17,767 bases of DNA from positions 1-17,767 of the forward strand of contig JALHTN010000321.1 in the NCBI GenBank assembly GCA_022865865.1, in the 5' to 3' direction. This DNA comes from Anaerolineales bacterium (GTDB lineage: Bacteria > Chloroflexota > Anaerolineae > Anaerolineales > UBA4823). A program made the translations under genes and the position numbers. Shown piece after piece: positions 1 through 8,159 of the stretch; position 1 is the first letter of the stretch, and every line of letters begins with the position of its first letter. Under the pieces are notes generated by a model. The model was not told the origin of the DNA. It did no database searches and saw nothing but the letters and a program-made list of their open reading frames with translations.

Positions 1-681
1 GTTGATAAACTTCGTGAAGTAGGTCGCGCCAAGTGCACGCACACCCATCACCTGAGTCATAACTACGGAGATCAAAGCCAGTGCAACAGTAAAGTTGAGG
101 TCAGTTGCGGCCACTCTAACATAAGGAACCAGAGTATAACCGCCCTCATGCGCTTCAGCTGCAGCTTCACTGGGCGGTTTGACAAGCGTGTATACCCCAG
201 AAAAGACTTCTTCTATCGGATTACCGTGCAGACTATGCTCTAAGCGACCAATGCTATCTACACCCGGAATCAATTCCATCCAATTCACCACCAGTACTAA
301 TAAGGTGATGGTTGCAAAGAAGGGGAAAATACTTTTTGTCCACTTGCCCGCTGTCGATTCGGTGAGATTATTAATAACTTCTAGAATTGCTTCAATAGCA
401 CCTGGAATCCCTTTGGGAATCAATTCACCACTGCGCACAGCTCTCGAAACTGCGATTGCGATCAAGACCAAGATCACATCCGCGATCAATGTGGCAATCA
501 TGGTGTTGGTCAGGTAGAAATTACCAAATAAGGGTGCAGTAGATACATTCTCTGCCGGAAGCTGGATGTGCGGCAGAACAGGTTGATAAACGAAATAGAC
601 AAAATAGATATTGAGGATTACTAACGCCAAGATTACCCAGCGGTTAACGCCGTATCGCCACTTCTTAGGGGGTTTTTCCAC
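1..681 (-). CDS. atpB: F0F1 ATP synthase subunit a (partial, C-terminus beyond left edge)
   Basis: The first 227 residues of an open frame that leaves the window at position 1. Subunit a forms the proton half-channels of F0 beside the c-ring. Visible features are an N-terminal membrane helix at about residues 15-33, a second near 60-80, the family segment NWMELIPG at 133-140, and ATDLNFTVALAL at 192-203, which is typical of bacterial subunit a. The essential channel arginine lies further downstream and is not in the window. The start is a GTG at 679-681 behind a strong AGGAGGAGGG ribosome binding site, and it overlaps the end of the AtpI-like gene by 17 bp, so the two are probably translationally coupled. 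Identification is by family resemblance read by eye, but the pattern is distinctive. Confidence 0.9.
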   Translation of the reverse strand, partial: MEKPPKKWRYGVNRWVILALVILNIYFVYFVYQPVLPHIQLPAENVSTAPLFGNFYLTNTMIATLIADVILVLIAIAVSRAVRSGELIPKGIPGAIEAILEVINNLTESTAGKWTKSIFPFFATITLLVLVVNWMELIPGVDSIGRLEHSLHGNPIEEVFSGVYTLVKPPSEAAAEAHEGGYTLVPYVRVAATDLNFTVALALISVVMTQVMGVRALGATYFTKFIN

Positions 682-979
682 TATCGATGCCCTCCTCCTC
701 TTGCTTAGAATTTTGCACGGGCGGCTTTGCGAAACGGGAGGTGACTGACCTCACCACCCAAAACATGACTACTAATGTTACCGGAACGCTTGCGACCATG
801 AGAACAACGGTGAAAAGCGCATCGCTGCCAAATTGATTATCCAACCAGCGCCCAGCCAGAAATGCAACTAGGATAATCACTACGGTCAAACAACCAACTT
901 GCCCGGCTACTACAGCCAGCGTCAGGTTGAGCGAGCGCAGAGCCGATTTCTTATCGGACGGTTCACCTGTCTGGCTCAT
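665..979 (-). CDS. atpI: AtpI/AtpZ-like F0F1 ATP synthase accessory membrane protein
   Basis: A 104-residue protein with two membrane helices (about 19-43 and 54-76) joined by a short loop with the GRWLDNQFG pattern. This is typical of the small AtpI/AtpZ family encoded at the head of atp operons. Family members are proposed to help c-ring assembly or Mg2+/Ca2+ supply; which applies here cannot be told. The tail is hydrophilic and charged (KQEEE). It is the first gene of the ATP synthase cluster and overlaps atpB. No Shine-Dalgarno sequence precedes the ATG. A good -35/-10 pair sits so close that the transcript should be nearly leaderless. The sequence family is loosely conserved, so the name rests partly on position. 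Confidence 0.75.
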   Translation of the reverse strand: MSQTGEPSDKKSALRSLNLTLAVVAGQVGCLTVVIILVAFLAGRWLDNQFGSDALFTVVLMVASVPVTLVVMFWVVRSVTSRFAKPPVQNSKQEEEGIDSGKTP

Positions 980-988
980 GGCGCGCCG

Positions 989-1018
989 ATTCTATCACAT
1001 GCAGATAATACTCGTCAA
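989..1018 (-). promoter_or_regulatory. Candidate promoter of the ATP synthase genes
   Basis: On the minus strand there is a -35 of TTGACG (1013-1018), an 18-bp spacer, and a -10 of TAGAAT (989-994). The -10 ends only 9 nt before the atpI ATG at 979. The predicted start of transcription therefore falls at or within a few bases of the start codon. This matches the missing ribosome binding site and suggests a leaderless message. Confidence 0.5.
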
Positions 1019-1023
1019 TGTGC

Positions 1024-1052
1024 AAAAAAGGACAAATAAAGGTTACTTTGTC
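1024..1052 (-). terminator. Weak intrinsic terminator after nuoN
   Basis: Read on the minus strand, GACAAA (1047-1052) can pair with TTTGTC (1031-1036) across a 10-nt loop, followed by C and six T residues (1024-1029). The stem is short and GC-poor, so termination would be partial. It lies between the nuoN stop and the candidate atp promoter, as expected at an operon boundary. Confidence 0.35.
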
Positions 1053-1101
1053 TGAACATGCATTTTTTACTGCCATAACGAGTTCCAAGTGCCTAATATT
1101 T

Positions 1102-2559
1102 TTAGAATAAGGCAGAGGCTGCTCTTGCAGACCAATCTGCCCAGGGACCAAATAATGTACCCAACAGGATAATACCAGCTACCAGGACGGTAAGAGCCAG
1201 TGCATAAGGACGAGTAACTGGGACTGGTTTATCCTCATCCTCCGAACGAAACAGGTATACGACTTTGAGTACCACCATGTAGTAGTACAACCCGACGATG
1301 GAATTCAACACACCGATAATCGCTAACCACACCAGGCCAGCGTTAACCGCCGCAGCAAAGACAAAGAACTTCGCCACAAATCCACCCAGGGGGGGCATAC
1401 CTGCCAGAGAAAGGAAAGTTACCATCATGATCAAGGCTAATTTTGGTGAACGCCGGCTCAGAGCAGCATAATCCGATATCTGATCGGATCCAGAAATACG
1501 CCAGAAAGCAGCGATGGCTCCAAAAGCAGCCAGGTTGGTAATCACGTACACGATTAAATAATAAACCACCGATGCAATTCCCAATTCTGATAAAGCTGCT
1601 ACACCAATTAATGCATAACCGGCATGGGCGATAGATGAATATGCCAGAAGACGTTTGATGTTCTTTTGGGCGAGTGCCATTGCGTTGCCCAATGTCATCG
1701 AGAACACAGACAAAGCAGCCACGATGATCACCCAGTAGGGGATCACTTCTGGATCAGCGTAAATGGTTAGTAAAACTCGCATGAGAACTGCAAAGCCAGC
1801 CGCTTTTGAGGCTGTTGAAAGAAATCCCGCCACGGGTGTTGGTGCACCCTCATAAACATCGGGTGCCCAGAAATGGAATGGGACCACGGAAATCTTAAAA
1901 CCGAAACCAACCATGACCAAGATCAAGGTTCCGATAGCCAGTGTCAGGGACACACCACCAGAAACGACCATCTTGGTGATTTCATAGATATCCGTCGTGC
2001 CGGTAAAACCATAAATAAGGCTGAAACCATACAGCATGATTGCGGAAGTCATGGCACCGAACAGAAAATACTTGTAACCCGCTTCAGTTGATTTATTATC
2101 CTGTTTATAAAATCCTGCCAATATGTAGAGTGGGATTGAAGTGGTTTCAATCGCCAGGAAAAGCATGATCAAATCCGCTGAAGCAGCCATTAAGGACATA
2201 CCGATCGTGGAGACCAGTAAAAGCAGGTAGAATTCACCCTTTTGACCAAGGGATTTCATATCCATGGCGAACAGACATGTGGCCGCTGCCCCGAAGAGGA
2301 ACAACAAGGTGAAGGAAAATCCCAGCCAATCATGGCGCAGCATCCCGCCCCATACTTGTACTGATTCTTCACCTGGTCGGGAGAAAATTAAGGTGAGCAA
2401 GAAAACTACCGCAATACCGCCTGCAGTTAGCCAGCCCAGGCCGCGCTTCTCCTTACCTTGCCAGACCAGATCGTATGCCAGCACGATCAATGCTAGCACT
2501 GCGAGACCAATTTCCGGTAGTACCGCTCGGATCATTTCAGAATTAATGCTCATGAACAC
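1102..2559 (-). CDS. nuoN: NADH-quinone oxidoreductase subunit N
   Basis: Antiporter-like membrane subunit of complex I, 485 residues, about 14 membrane helices, close to the usual NuoN length. The ion-path residues are all visible: Glu138 in the TM5 motif AIETTSIPLY, Lys222 in TM7 (FGFKISVVPFHFW), Lys252 in TM8 (STASKAAG) and Lys397 in TM12 (GGFVAKF). The GTG at 2557-2559 abuts the stop of the upstream nuoM and stands 5 nt after GGAGGTG. An in-frame ATG 6 nt further on (2553) has much poorer spacing, so the GTG is preferred. It is the last gene of the nuo run. In known complex I structures NuoN lies next to the NuoA/H/J/K part, at the proximal end of the pump array. Confidence 0.95.
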   Translation of the reverse strand: MFMSINSEMIRAVLPEIGLAVLALIVLAYDLVWQGKEKRGLGWLTAGGIAVVFLLTLIFSRPGEESVQVWGGMLRHDWLGFSFTLLFLFGAAATCLFAMDMKSLGQKGEFYLLLLVSTIGMSLMAASADLIMLFLAIETTSIPLYILAGFYKQDNKSTEAGYKYFLFGAMTSAIMLYGFSLIYGFTGTTDIYEITKMVVSGGVSLTLAIGTLILVMVGFGFKISVVPFHFWAPDVYEGAPTPVAGFLSTASKAAGFAVLMRVLLTIYADPEVIPYWVIIVAALSVFSMTLGNAMALAQKNIKRLLAYSSIAHAGYALIGVAALSELGIASVVYYLIVYVITNLAAFGAIAAFWRISGSDQISDYAALSRRSPKLALIMMVTFLSLAGMPPLGGFVAKFFVFAAAVNAGLVWLAIIGVLNSIVGLYYYMVVLKVVYLFRSEDEDKPVPVTRPYALALTVLVAGIILLGTLFGPWADWSARAASALF

Positions 2560-4035
2560 CTAAGCACCTCCCAGTAGGCGCATTATGTTCTCAACTCCCG
2601 ATTCAACCATTGTAACCATGATGGTTGGATATACGCCAACAACAATTAATACCGCACTCAATAAAACCAGAGCAACCTTATCCAGGGCAGTTGCATCACC
2701 GAAATGCCCGACAAATTCTTCAGGCATTTTTCCAAAGAACACCCTGCCGATAACGCGAATGATATAGGATGCTGTTATCACAATCGAGATGGAGGCAACG
2801 ATGGCGATCCAGGGCTGGTAGCGCCATAATCCCATGAAGATGGGAAATTCAGCCACAAACCCGGAGAAGCCCGGCATACCCATCGAAACCATACCCCCCA
2901 CCACAAACGCAGCTGCGACCAATGGCATCATGCGCGCAAAGCCTCCCAGCTTAGGAATCTCCCGCGTATGCGCACGGTCGTAGATCACCCCGACAACAGC
3001 AAAGAAGAGTGCTGTCATAATGCCATGCGAAAACATTTGTACGCCCGCACCCAGCATCCCATCGCCGTTCAAAGTAGCAAACCCCATCAGCACCAATCCC
3101 ATATGGGAAACTGACGAAAAACCAATGACATATTTAAAATCAGACTGGACCATGGCAATAAAAGCACCATAGACCACATTAATTAAAGTGAGCACAATAA
3201 TCCAGGGTAAATGGAATCTAGCACCTTCCGGCAGCAGCATAATCCCAACTCGCAGTGCCGCAAAGGCTCCCAGTTTCATCAGCACACCAGCGTGAAACAT
3301 GGATACTGCGGTCGGTGCGGCAACGTGTCCATCCGGGCTCCAATTGTGGAAGGGGAAGATACCTCCCAGGACAGCGAAACCAAAGAATACGAAGGGGAAC
3401 CAGAATTTTTGAAACGCTGGTGAGAAATCGGCAGTCTCGAGCGCCAGCATATTAAATGTGCCCAATCCGGACGAGAAGTACATCGCCAGTATCCCGACCA
3501 GCGCGATCACCGAGCCGATAAACAGGTACAAGGTCAGCTTCATTGCTGCATACTCGCGGGTCACTTTCCAACCCCAAATGGCAATCAGCAGGTACATCGG
3601 AAAGACCGCGATTTCGTAAAAGAAGATCAGACCAAAGAGGTCAAGAGAAGCGAAGACGCCGAATACACCGGAGGCCAGGATAAACAAGAAAGCAAAAAAC
3701 TCGCGCGGGCGGTCATCAATTTTCCAGGAAATCAGCACGCCTGTAAACATGACGATGCCGGTCAGCACCATCAGAGGAGTGCTCATACCGTCCACACCCA
3801 TATGGTAAGAAATACCCAGTGGTTGGTACCAATCATGTTTTTCTACAAACTGGTATCCACCAACCGAAATATTGTAGGAGAAATAAACCCAGGTTGAAAG
3901 AGCCAGAGCGATAAAGGAGGCAGCCAAGGCAGTAACGCGAATTTCTGTTTTTCGTTCACCAGGAATTATCAGGAGCAATAATCCGGTGATGATAGGGGTA
4001 AAGATGATTACACTAAGAATTGGGAACGGCATCAT
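2560..4035 (-). CDS. nuoM: NADH-quinone oxidoreductase subunit M, copy 1 (TM7 lysine missing)
   Basis: A 491-residue NuoM-type antiporter-like subunit with about 14 membrane helices. The TM5 glutamate (Glu141 in FFYEIAVFPMY), TM8 lysine (Lys254 in AGVLMKLGAF) and TM12 glutamate (Glu396 in GGFVAEF, replaced by FSGFVAEF here) are present. The TM7 segment reads FAVLGGIFPFHNW, where the neighbouring NuoM has FAVKVPIWPFHTW, so the TM7 lysine is replaced by Leu223 (CTG, 3367-3369). In E. coli NuoM the corresponding Lys234 is reported as essential, so this copy may pump differently or use another residue. Two adjacent ATGs exist (4035 and 4032). GAGGTGA lies only 3 nt from the second base triplet of the pair, and the second ATG is better spaced. 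It follows the other nuoM by 9 bp and touches nuoN, so it belongs to the same operon. Confidence 0.93.
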   Translation of the reverse strand: MMPFPILSVIIFTPIITGLLLLIIPGERKTEIRVTALAASFIALALSTWVYFSYNISVGGYQFVEKHDWYQPLGISYHMGVDGMSTPLMVLTGIVMFTGVLISWKIDDRPREFFAFLFILASGVFGVFASLDLFGLIFFYEIAVFPMYLLIAIWGWKVTREYAAMKLTLYLFIGSVIALVGILAMYFSSGLGTFNMLALETADFSPAFQKFWFPFVFFGFAVLGGIFPFHNWSPDGHVAAPTAVSMFHAGVLMKLGAFAALRVGIMLLPEGARFHLPWIIVLTLINVVYGAFIAMVQSDFKYVIGFSSVSHMGLVLMGFATLNGDGMLGAGVQMFSHGIMTALFFAVVGVIYDRAHTREIPKLGGFARMMPLVAAAFVVGGMVSMGMPGFSGFVAEFPIFMGLWRYQPWIAIVASISIVITASYIIRVIGRVFFGKMPEEFVGHFGDATALDKVALVLLSAVLIVVGVYPTIMVTMVESGVENIMRLLGGA

Positions 4036-4044
4036 TCACCTCAA

Positions 4045-5601
4045 TCAAGAATAGAGCGAATAGAACATCATCACAGCTCGGTTGATCACATTAAGCAGCA
4101 CTGAAGGCCATACGCCAACCAAGAGCATCAGCACCATCAGCGGCGTGATGATGAACGCCTCGCGGACATTAATTTCACTCAAATGTCCTTTCCACCGCTC
4201 ATTTAATGGTCCATGTAAAACTTGTTTGATCCCTTTTAGAATATACGCTCCAGTAAAGAAGAGACCGATCATACTCAGGATAGTGAAGAATGTGAAAACT
4301 GGCCATGCGCCTCGCACTACAAGGAATTCAGAGATAAACCCACCCAGGCCCGGTAATCCCAAAGATGCCATTGAAACGAAGATCAAAATACCACCATAAA
4401 CCGGGATCAAGGGGAACAGACCTCCATATTCATCCAAATCTCTGGTGTGAGTGCGCTCATAAATAACACCAACCAGGAAAAACATACCTGCCGCGGACAG
4501 ACCGTGGTTAAACATCTGCAAGACAGCCCCATTTAGCGCCAGTGTTGCGTTCTCCGTATTGATGGCAAAGGCTGCGGCAGCAACACCCAAAATCACAAAC
4601 CCCATGTGGTTAACAGAAGAATAAGCGACCAGGCGTTTGAAGTCTTTCTGACCATAGGAAGCTAACGCCCCAAAGATGATCGCCATCGTTGCCAGGAAGG
4701 CTAGAGCACCGGCGTAATAGCGAGATTCTTCCGGGTAGAGTGGCAGCACCAAGCGCAGGAAACCGTATGCACCCAGCTTCAGCAGTACACCCGCCAATAT
4801 CATCGAACCAGCGGTAGGTGCTTCGGTGTGTGCATCCGGTAACCAGGTGTGGAAAGGCCAGATGGGGACTTTTACGGCAAATGCGATCACAAAAGCCCAA
4901 AAGGCGACCGTTTTCACCGTGGCAACTGGAAAGCCCATTAAAGTTCCCTGCAGGCTTCCCATTTGCTTGAATAGGGATAACATATCAAAAGTTCCGGCGA
5001 CAACACCGATCAGCTGAATTGCCAGCAGCAGTCCCAAAGAACCCGCCATGGTGTAAATCATGAATTTGAACGAGGCATAAGTACGGGATTTGATCTTGCG
5101 ACCCCAGATTTCCCGTTCTCCGGTCTCACTGCCCCATTGGTTGATCAGGAAGTACATCGGAACCAATCCGATCTCCCAAAATACGAAGAAAATCAGCAGA
5201 TCAAGACTGAGAAATACGCCCAGCATTCCCATTTCAAGCATCAAGAAAAAGAACATGTATGCCTTGACTCGGTCTTTGATGTTGTATGAGGCCAGAATAG
5301 CCAGTGGGGTCAGGATTGTGGTCAGCATCACCATTGTTAACGATATCCCGTCAATACCAACGTGAAAGGAGGAGTTTATCGGTTCATACCAAATATACTG
5401 CTCTTGAAACTGGAACCCGGGTTGTTCTGGATTAAAGCTGGTCCAAAGAACTATGGACAATGCCAGCGGGATGAGGCTTCCCAGGAATGCCACCCAGCGC
5501 TGCAGTTTAACCTCTTCACTTGGTATCAGTACCACGACGATTGCCACAGCAACTGGGCTGAACAATATTAGGGTGAGCAAGTGATTTAAAATAAATTCCA
5601 T
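4045..5601 (-). CDS. nuoM: NADH-quinone oxidoreductase subunit M, copy 2 (canonical)
   Basis: A 518-residue antiporter-like subunit with a complete set of expected ion-path residues: Glu143 (FWEIGLVPMYFL), Lys244 (FAVKVPIWPFHTWLPDAH), Lys275 (GVLLKLGAYG) and Glu425 (GGFISEF). A short polar insertion follows the TM5 region (about residues 157-173, rich in E, R and K). Start ATG at 5601 follows AGGAG with 6-nt spacing. The gap to nuoL is 61 bp and holds nothing recognisable beyond this ribosome binding site. Gene order L-M-M-N suggests this copy sits next to NuoL in the complex. It is clearly diverged from copy 1, so the pair is not a recent duplication or an assembly artefact. Confidence 0.95.
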   Translation of the reverse strand: MEFILNHLLTLILFSPVAVAIVVVLIPSEEVKLQRWVAFLGSLIPLALSIVLWTSFNPEQPGFQFQEQYIWYEPINSSFHVGIDGISLTMVMLTTILTPLAILASYNIKDRVKAYMFFFLMLEMGMLGVFLSLDLLIFFVFWEIGLVPMYFLINQWGSETGEREIWGRKIKSRTYASFKFMIYTMAGSLGLLLAIQLIGVVAGTFDMLSLFKQMGSLQGTLMGFPVATVKTVAFWAFVIAFAVKVPIWPFHTWLPDAHTEAPTAGSMILAGVLLKLGAYGFLRLVLPLYPEESRYYAGALAFLATMAIIFGALASYGQKDFKRLVAYSSVNHMGFVILGVAAAAFAINTENATLALNGAVLQMFNHGLSAAGMFFLVGVIYERTHTRDLDEYGGLFPLIPVYGGILIFVSMASLGLPGLGGFISEFLVVRGAWPVFTFFTILSMIGLFFTGAYILKGIKQVLHGPLNERWKGHLSEINVREAFIITPLMVLMLLVGVWPSVLLNVINRAVMMFYSLYS

Positions 5602-5662
5602 ACCGCGCTCCTGAATCCCTGAGTCAAAGTAACCTCAATAAGTTCGTTCATCTTAGTAATTT

Positions 5663-7837
5663 TCATGGCTGCGATAAGAAAAACAGGTAATAGAACAGCG
5701 TACCGAAGGCGATGATCAATGCCATGACCATGTACTGCTGCACTCGACCAGTCTGGATATAGCGTGCTGAACGACCAAGGCGCTTCACACTTTCGCCGAC
5801 AAAATCGCCGAATCCATTAATCACCGGTTTATCGATATAGTTGCGGAAAATGCCTCCCAAGCTGAATGTGATTCGGGAAACAAAATGTAGAAAACCATCA
5901 ATGATCTTGCGGTCAAGCCACAGGTATGTAAAGTTCCTGGATAACCAATATGAAGGCCGCACAAAGATATAGTCGTAAAGCTCATCCATGTAATACTTGT
6001 TCTTCAGCACTTTGTAGATGGGGCCTAAGGGTTTCATCAATGGGTCAGGTGCTCCTGCCGGGATATCGCGATAAACCCACCATCCGAGTGCCAGACCACC
6101 TAAAGAAACTGCGAAGGAAATTAATAGCGGTATCCAGTTGAAAGTAATCGCTTCAGGGTGTTCTGCCAGTGTTTCCCCGACAAATTCATGCACGAAATTT
6201 GGAATGAAACCACCGATGAGTGGGAAATCTGCGGGAATGCCTGGCCAACCAGCCGCGATCGCAAACACTGCCAGGATGACCAGAGGTAAGGTCATGGTCC
6301 ATTTCGATTCGACTGCGTGCTCCGCCGATTCAGTACGTGATTTGCCGAGGAAGGTGAGCGTGATCTGGCGCATGGTATAGAAAGCAGTTAATAGTGCAGC
6401 AAACGCCAAAACTATCAAGACTGGCCAGTTAGAATGGGCAAATGCGTCTGCCAGGATTTCATCTTTAGACCAGAAGCCAGCCGTGAGGAATGGGAAACCA
6501 GACAACGCCAGACCTCCGATGAGGAAGGTCCAGAATGTGAAGGGCATTTTCTTCCGCAGACCTCCCATGTTGAACATATCTTGGGGGTCGATCTCTTCAC
6601 CGGTATGGAGGACGCCGTGCTCGACACCATGAATTACTGAACCGGAGCCCATGAACAATAAAGCCTTGAAGAATGCGTGGGTAAAGAGATGGAACGCGGC
6701 CGCCACATATGCCCCGATGCCAATTGCTGCGATCATGTAGCCCAGCTGTGAAATGGTGGAATAAGCCAGTACACGTTTAATATCGTTCTGGGCAACGGCG
6801 ATCGTGGCAGCAAAAAGACCCGTGAAGGCGCCTATGAATGCCATTACGGTCATGGTGAGGGTCGGTTCCCCATGCTGCATTCCAGCGGAAATGATCGGAA
6901 ATACACGGATCACCAGGTACACACCCGCGGAGACCATGGCGGCTGCATGTATCATGGCTGAAACCGGGGTCGGGCCTTCCATCGCATCCGGCAACCATAC
7001 ATGCAGCGGAAATTGCGCTGATTTCCCAACCGTGCCAAAAAACAGGAACATACCAATCACAACCGCTGCTGAAACACCCAAAATTGGTGCACTGGTTGAA
7101 GTGAGCAGATGAAGCGTCTCCTCCGAGAAAATGACATCATAGCTCAAGCTGCCAGCCAGGGTATATAAGTACGCCAAACCGAGCAGCATGATCACATCAC
7201 CAATACGTGTGGTGAGAAAGGCTTTGATCGCTGCTGCTCTGGCTGACGGCTTTGCATACCAGAAACCGATCAACAGGTATGAACACAAACCCATGATCTC
7301 CCAACCGACGAACAACGTCAGTAGGTTGTTCGAGACCACCAGTACGTACATTCCAAAGGCGAATAAGGAGATAAAAGCGAAAAATCTTGAATACAGCGGT
7401 TCAATCGATGGCACTCGATGTTTATGCCCGTGTTCATCTTCAATGGTCGCGCCATGTGGTGGTAGCCCGGGCTGATCATGATCCCCTTTTGGCTGACCAT
7501 AATTTTGATATCCGACGCTATAGATAAAGATCATCAAGACGGTGATGGCTACAAAGAAAAGTGTTGCTACCGTGAGGGGATCAACCCACACTCCGATCTG
7601 GAACCAGGAGTCCCCGGTGGGAAACCAATTAATCACGGAAGTGAATGGTTCCTCGCCGAGGTGGCCAGAACGGATCGCCAGCGTTGCGATCACCATGCTG
7701 CCGACAAATGAGAGCAGTGCTGCAGTGATACCCAAGAAGTGGCTTAGAGATTTACTACGGTTGGTTAAGAGAATGATCAAGAAAAACGCCAGCAAAGGCG
7801 GAACAGGCAGCAGCCAGACAAGTGTCGATGGTTCCAT
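5663..7837 (-). CDS. nuoL: NADH-quinone oxidoreductase subunit L with extended lateral helix
   Basis: Distal antiporter-like subunit of complex I, 724 residues against 613 in E. coli. Ion-path residues are visible: Glu180 (FVGWEIMGLCSY), Lys272 (GTVGKSAQFPLHVWLPDAM) and Lys458 (FWSKDEIL). Two expansions explain the length. One is a polar, histidine-rich loop at about 111-147 (His120, 128, 136, 138, 140) before the conserved YSRFFAF segment. The other is in the C-terminal lateral amphipathic helix, where residues 641-667 and 668-694 are a diverged tandem repeat (shared pattern D-[RK]-x-[IV]-I-[DN]-G-F-x-x-F-V, then L-G). The C-terminal anchoring helix follows after TGRVQQY. Start ATG at 7837 has GGAGG 6 nt upstream and follows the nuoK stop by 13 bp. 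Confidence 0.96.
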   Translation of the reverse strand: MEPSTLVWLLPVPPLLAFFLIILLTNRSKSLSHFLGITAALLSFVGSMVIATLAIRSGHLGEEPFTSVINWFPTGDSWFQIGVWVDPLTVATLFFVAITVLMIFIYSVGYQNYGQPKGDHDQPGLPPHGATIEDEHGHKHRVPSIEPLYSRFFAFISLFAFGMYVLVVSNNLLTLFVGWEIMGLCSYLLIGFWYAKPSARAAAIKAFLTTRIGDVIMLLGLAYLYTLAGSLSYDVIFSEETLHLLTSTSAPILGVSAAVVIGMFLFFGTVGKSAQFPLHVWLPDAMEGPTPVSAMIHAAAMVSAGVYLVIRVFPIISAGMQHGEPTLTMTVMAFIGAFTGLFAATIAVAQNDIKRVLAYSTISQLGYMIAAIGIGAYVAAAFHLFTHAFFKALLFMGSGSVIHGVEHGVLHTGEEIDPQDMFNMGGLRKKMPFTFWTFLIGGLALSGFPFLTAGFWSKDEILADAFAHSNWPVLIVLAFAALLTAFYTMRQITLTFLGKSRTESAEHAVESKWTMTLPLVILAVFAIAAGWPGIPADFPLIGGFIPNFVHEFVGETLAEHPEAITFNWIPLLISFAVSLGGLALGWWVYRDIPAGAPDPLMKPLGPIYKVLKNKYYMDELYDYIFVRPSYWLSRNFTYLWLDRKIIDGFLHFVSRITFSLGGIFRNYIDKPVINGFGDFVGESVKRLGRSARYIQTGRVQQYMVMALIIAFGTLFYYLFFLSQP
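5756..5917 (-). repeat. In-frame tandem duplication in the NuoL lateral helix
   Basis: Two adjacent 27-residue units (NuoL residues 641-667 and 668-694) align without gaps. Matching positions include D642/D669, R643/K670, I645/V672, I646/I673, D647/N674, G648/G675, F649/F676, F652/F679, V653/V680, L660/L687, G661/G688 and R665/R692. DNA identity is low, so the duplication is old and under protein-level selection. From the conserved VRP to TGRVQQY the segment is about 30 residues longer than the matching part of E. coli NuoL. Confidence 0.75.
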
Positions 7838-7850
7838 TATTGGCCTCCAA

Positions 7851-8159
7851 TTACCATTTCAAAAGATCGATCTCGTCGGCAGCGATCGTGTTGCGACGGC
7901 GATAAATGGCGATGAATAACGCCAATCCAACTGCGACTTCCGCAGCTGCAACCGCAAACACAATAACCCCAAAAGCCTGACCGGTGATCATTTCTGGACT
8001 GCGAAAGCGCCAGAAAGCGATCAAATTGATCACAACCGCGTTAAGCATCAGCTCGATACCCATGAGAATAGCAATTGCGTTCTTGCGAGCCAGTACACCA
8101 TACAAACCGATGCAGAATAGAGCAGCCGCAAATACCAAAAAATAAGATAATGAAATCAT
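7851..8159 (-). CDS. nuoK: NADH-quinone oxidoreductase subunit K
   Basis: Small three-helix membrane subunit of complex I, 102 residues, normal for the family and homologous to MrpC. The two membrane glutamates central to proton transfer are present: Glu36 (MGIELMLNAVVINL) and Glu74 (VAAAEVAVGLAL). The start is set at the ATG of 8157-8159. It overlaps the nuoJ stop as ATGA and lies 7 nt behind GGGAGG. A longer frame from a TTG at 8174 would run through the ribosome binding site and is not credible. Followed by nuoL after 13 bp. Confidence 0.96.
   Translation of the reverse strand: MISLSYFLVFAAALFCIGLYGVLARKNAIAILMGIELMLNAVVINLIAFWRFRSPEMITGQAFGVIVFAVAAAEVAVGLALFIAIYRRRNTIAADEIDLLKW

Noticed and set aside
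179..517. Plus-strand 112-residue frame at the left edge
   Set aside because: It is the antisense shadow of atpB, whose minus-strand translation has clear subunit a motifs.
963..1151. Minus-strand 62-residue frame across the nuoN-atpI spacer
   Set aside because: It overlaps the nuoN end and the atpI start in another frame, has no ribosome binding site or recognisable sequence, and the spacer is better explained by a terminator and a promoter.
4045..5601. Possibility that the two nuoM genes are an assembly duplication or one broken gene
   Set aside because: Both are full length, have their own ribosome binding sites, and are strongly diverged in sequence throughout, including key residues.
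5586..5666. A 26-codon minus-strand frame that starts as ATGA over the nuoL stop and ends inside nuoM
   Set aside because: There is no ribosome binding site and no family resemblance. It overlaps the real nuoM start, which has its own AGGAG.
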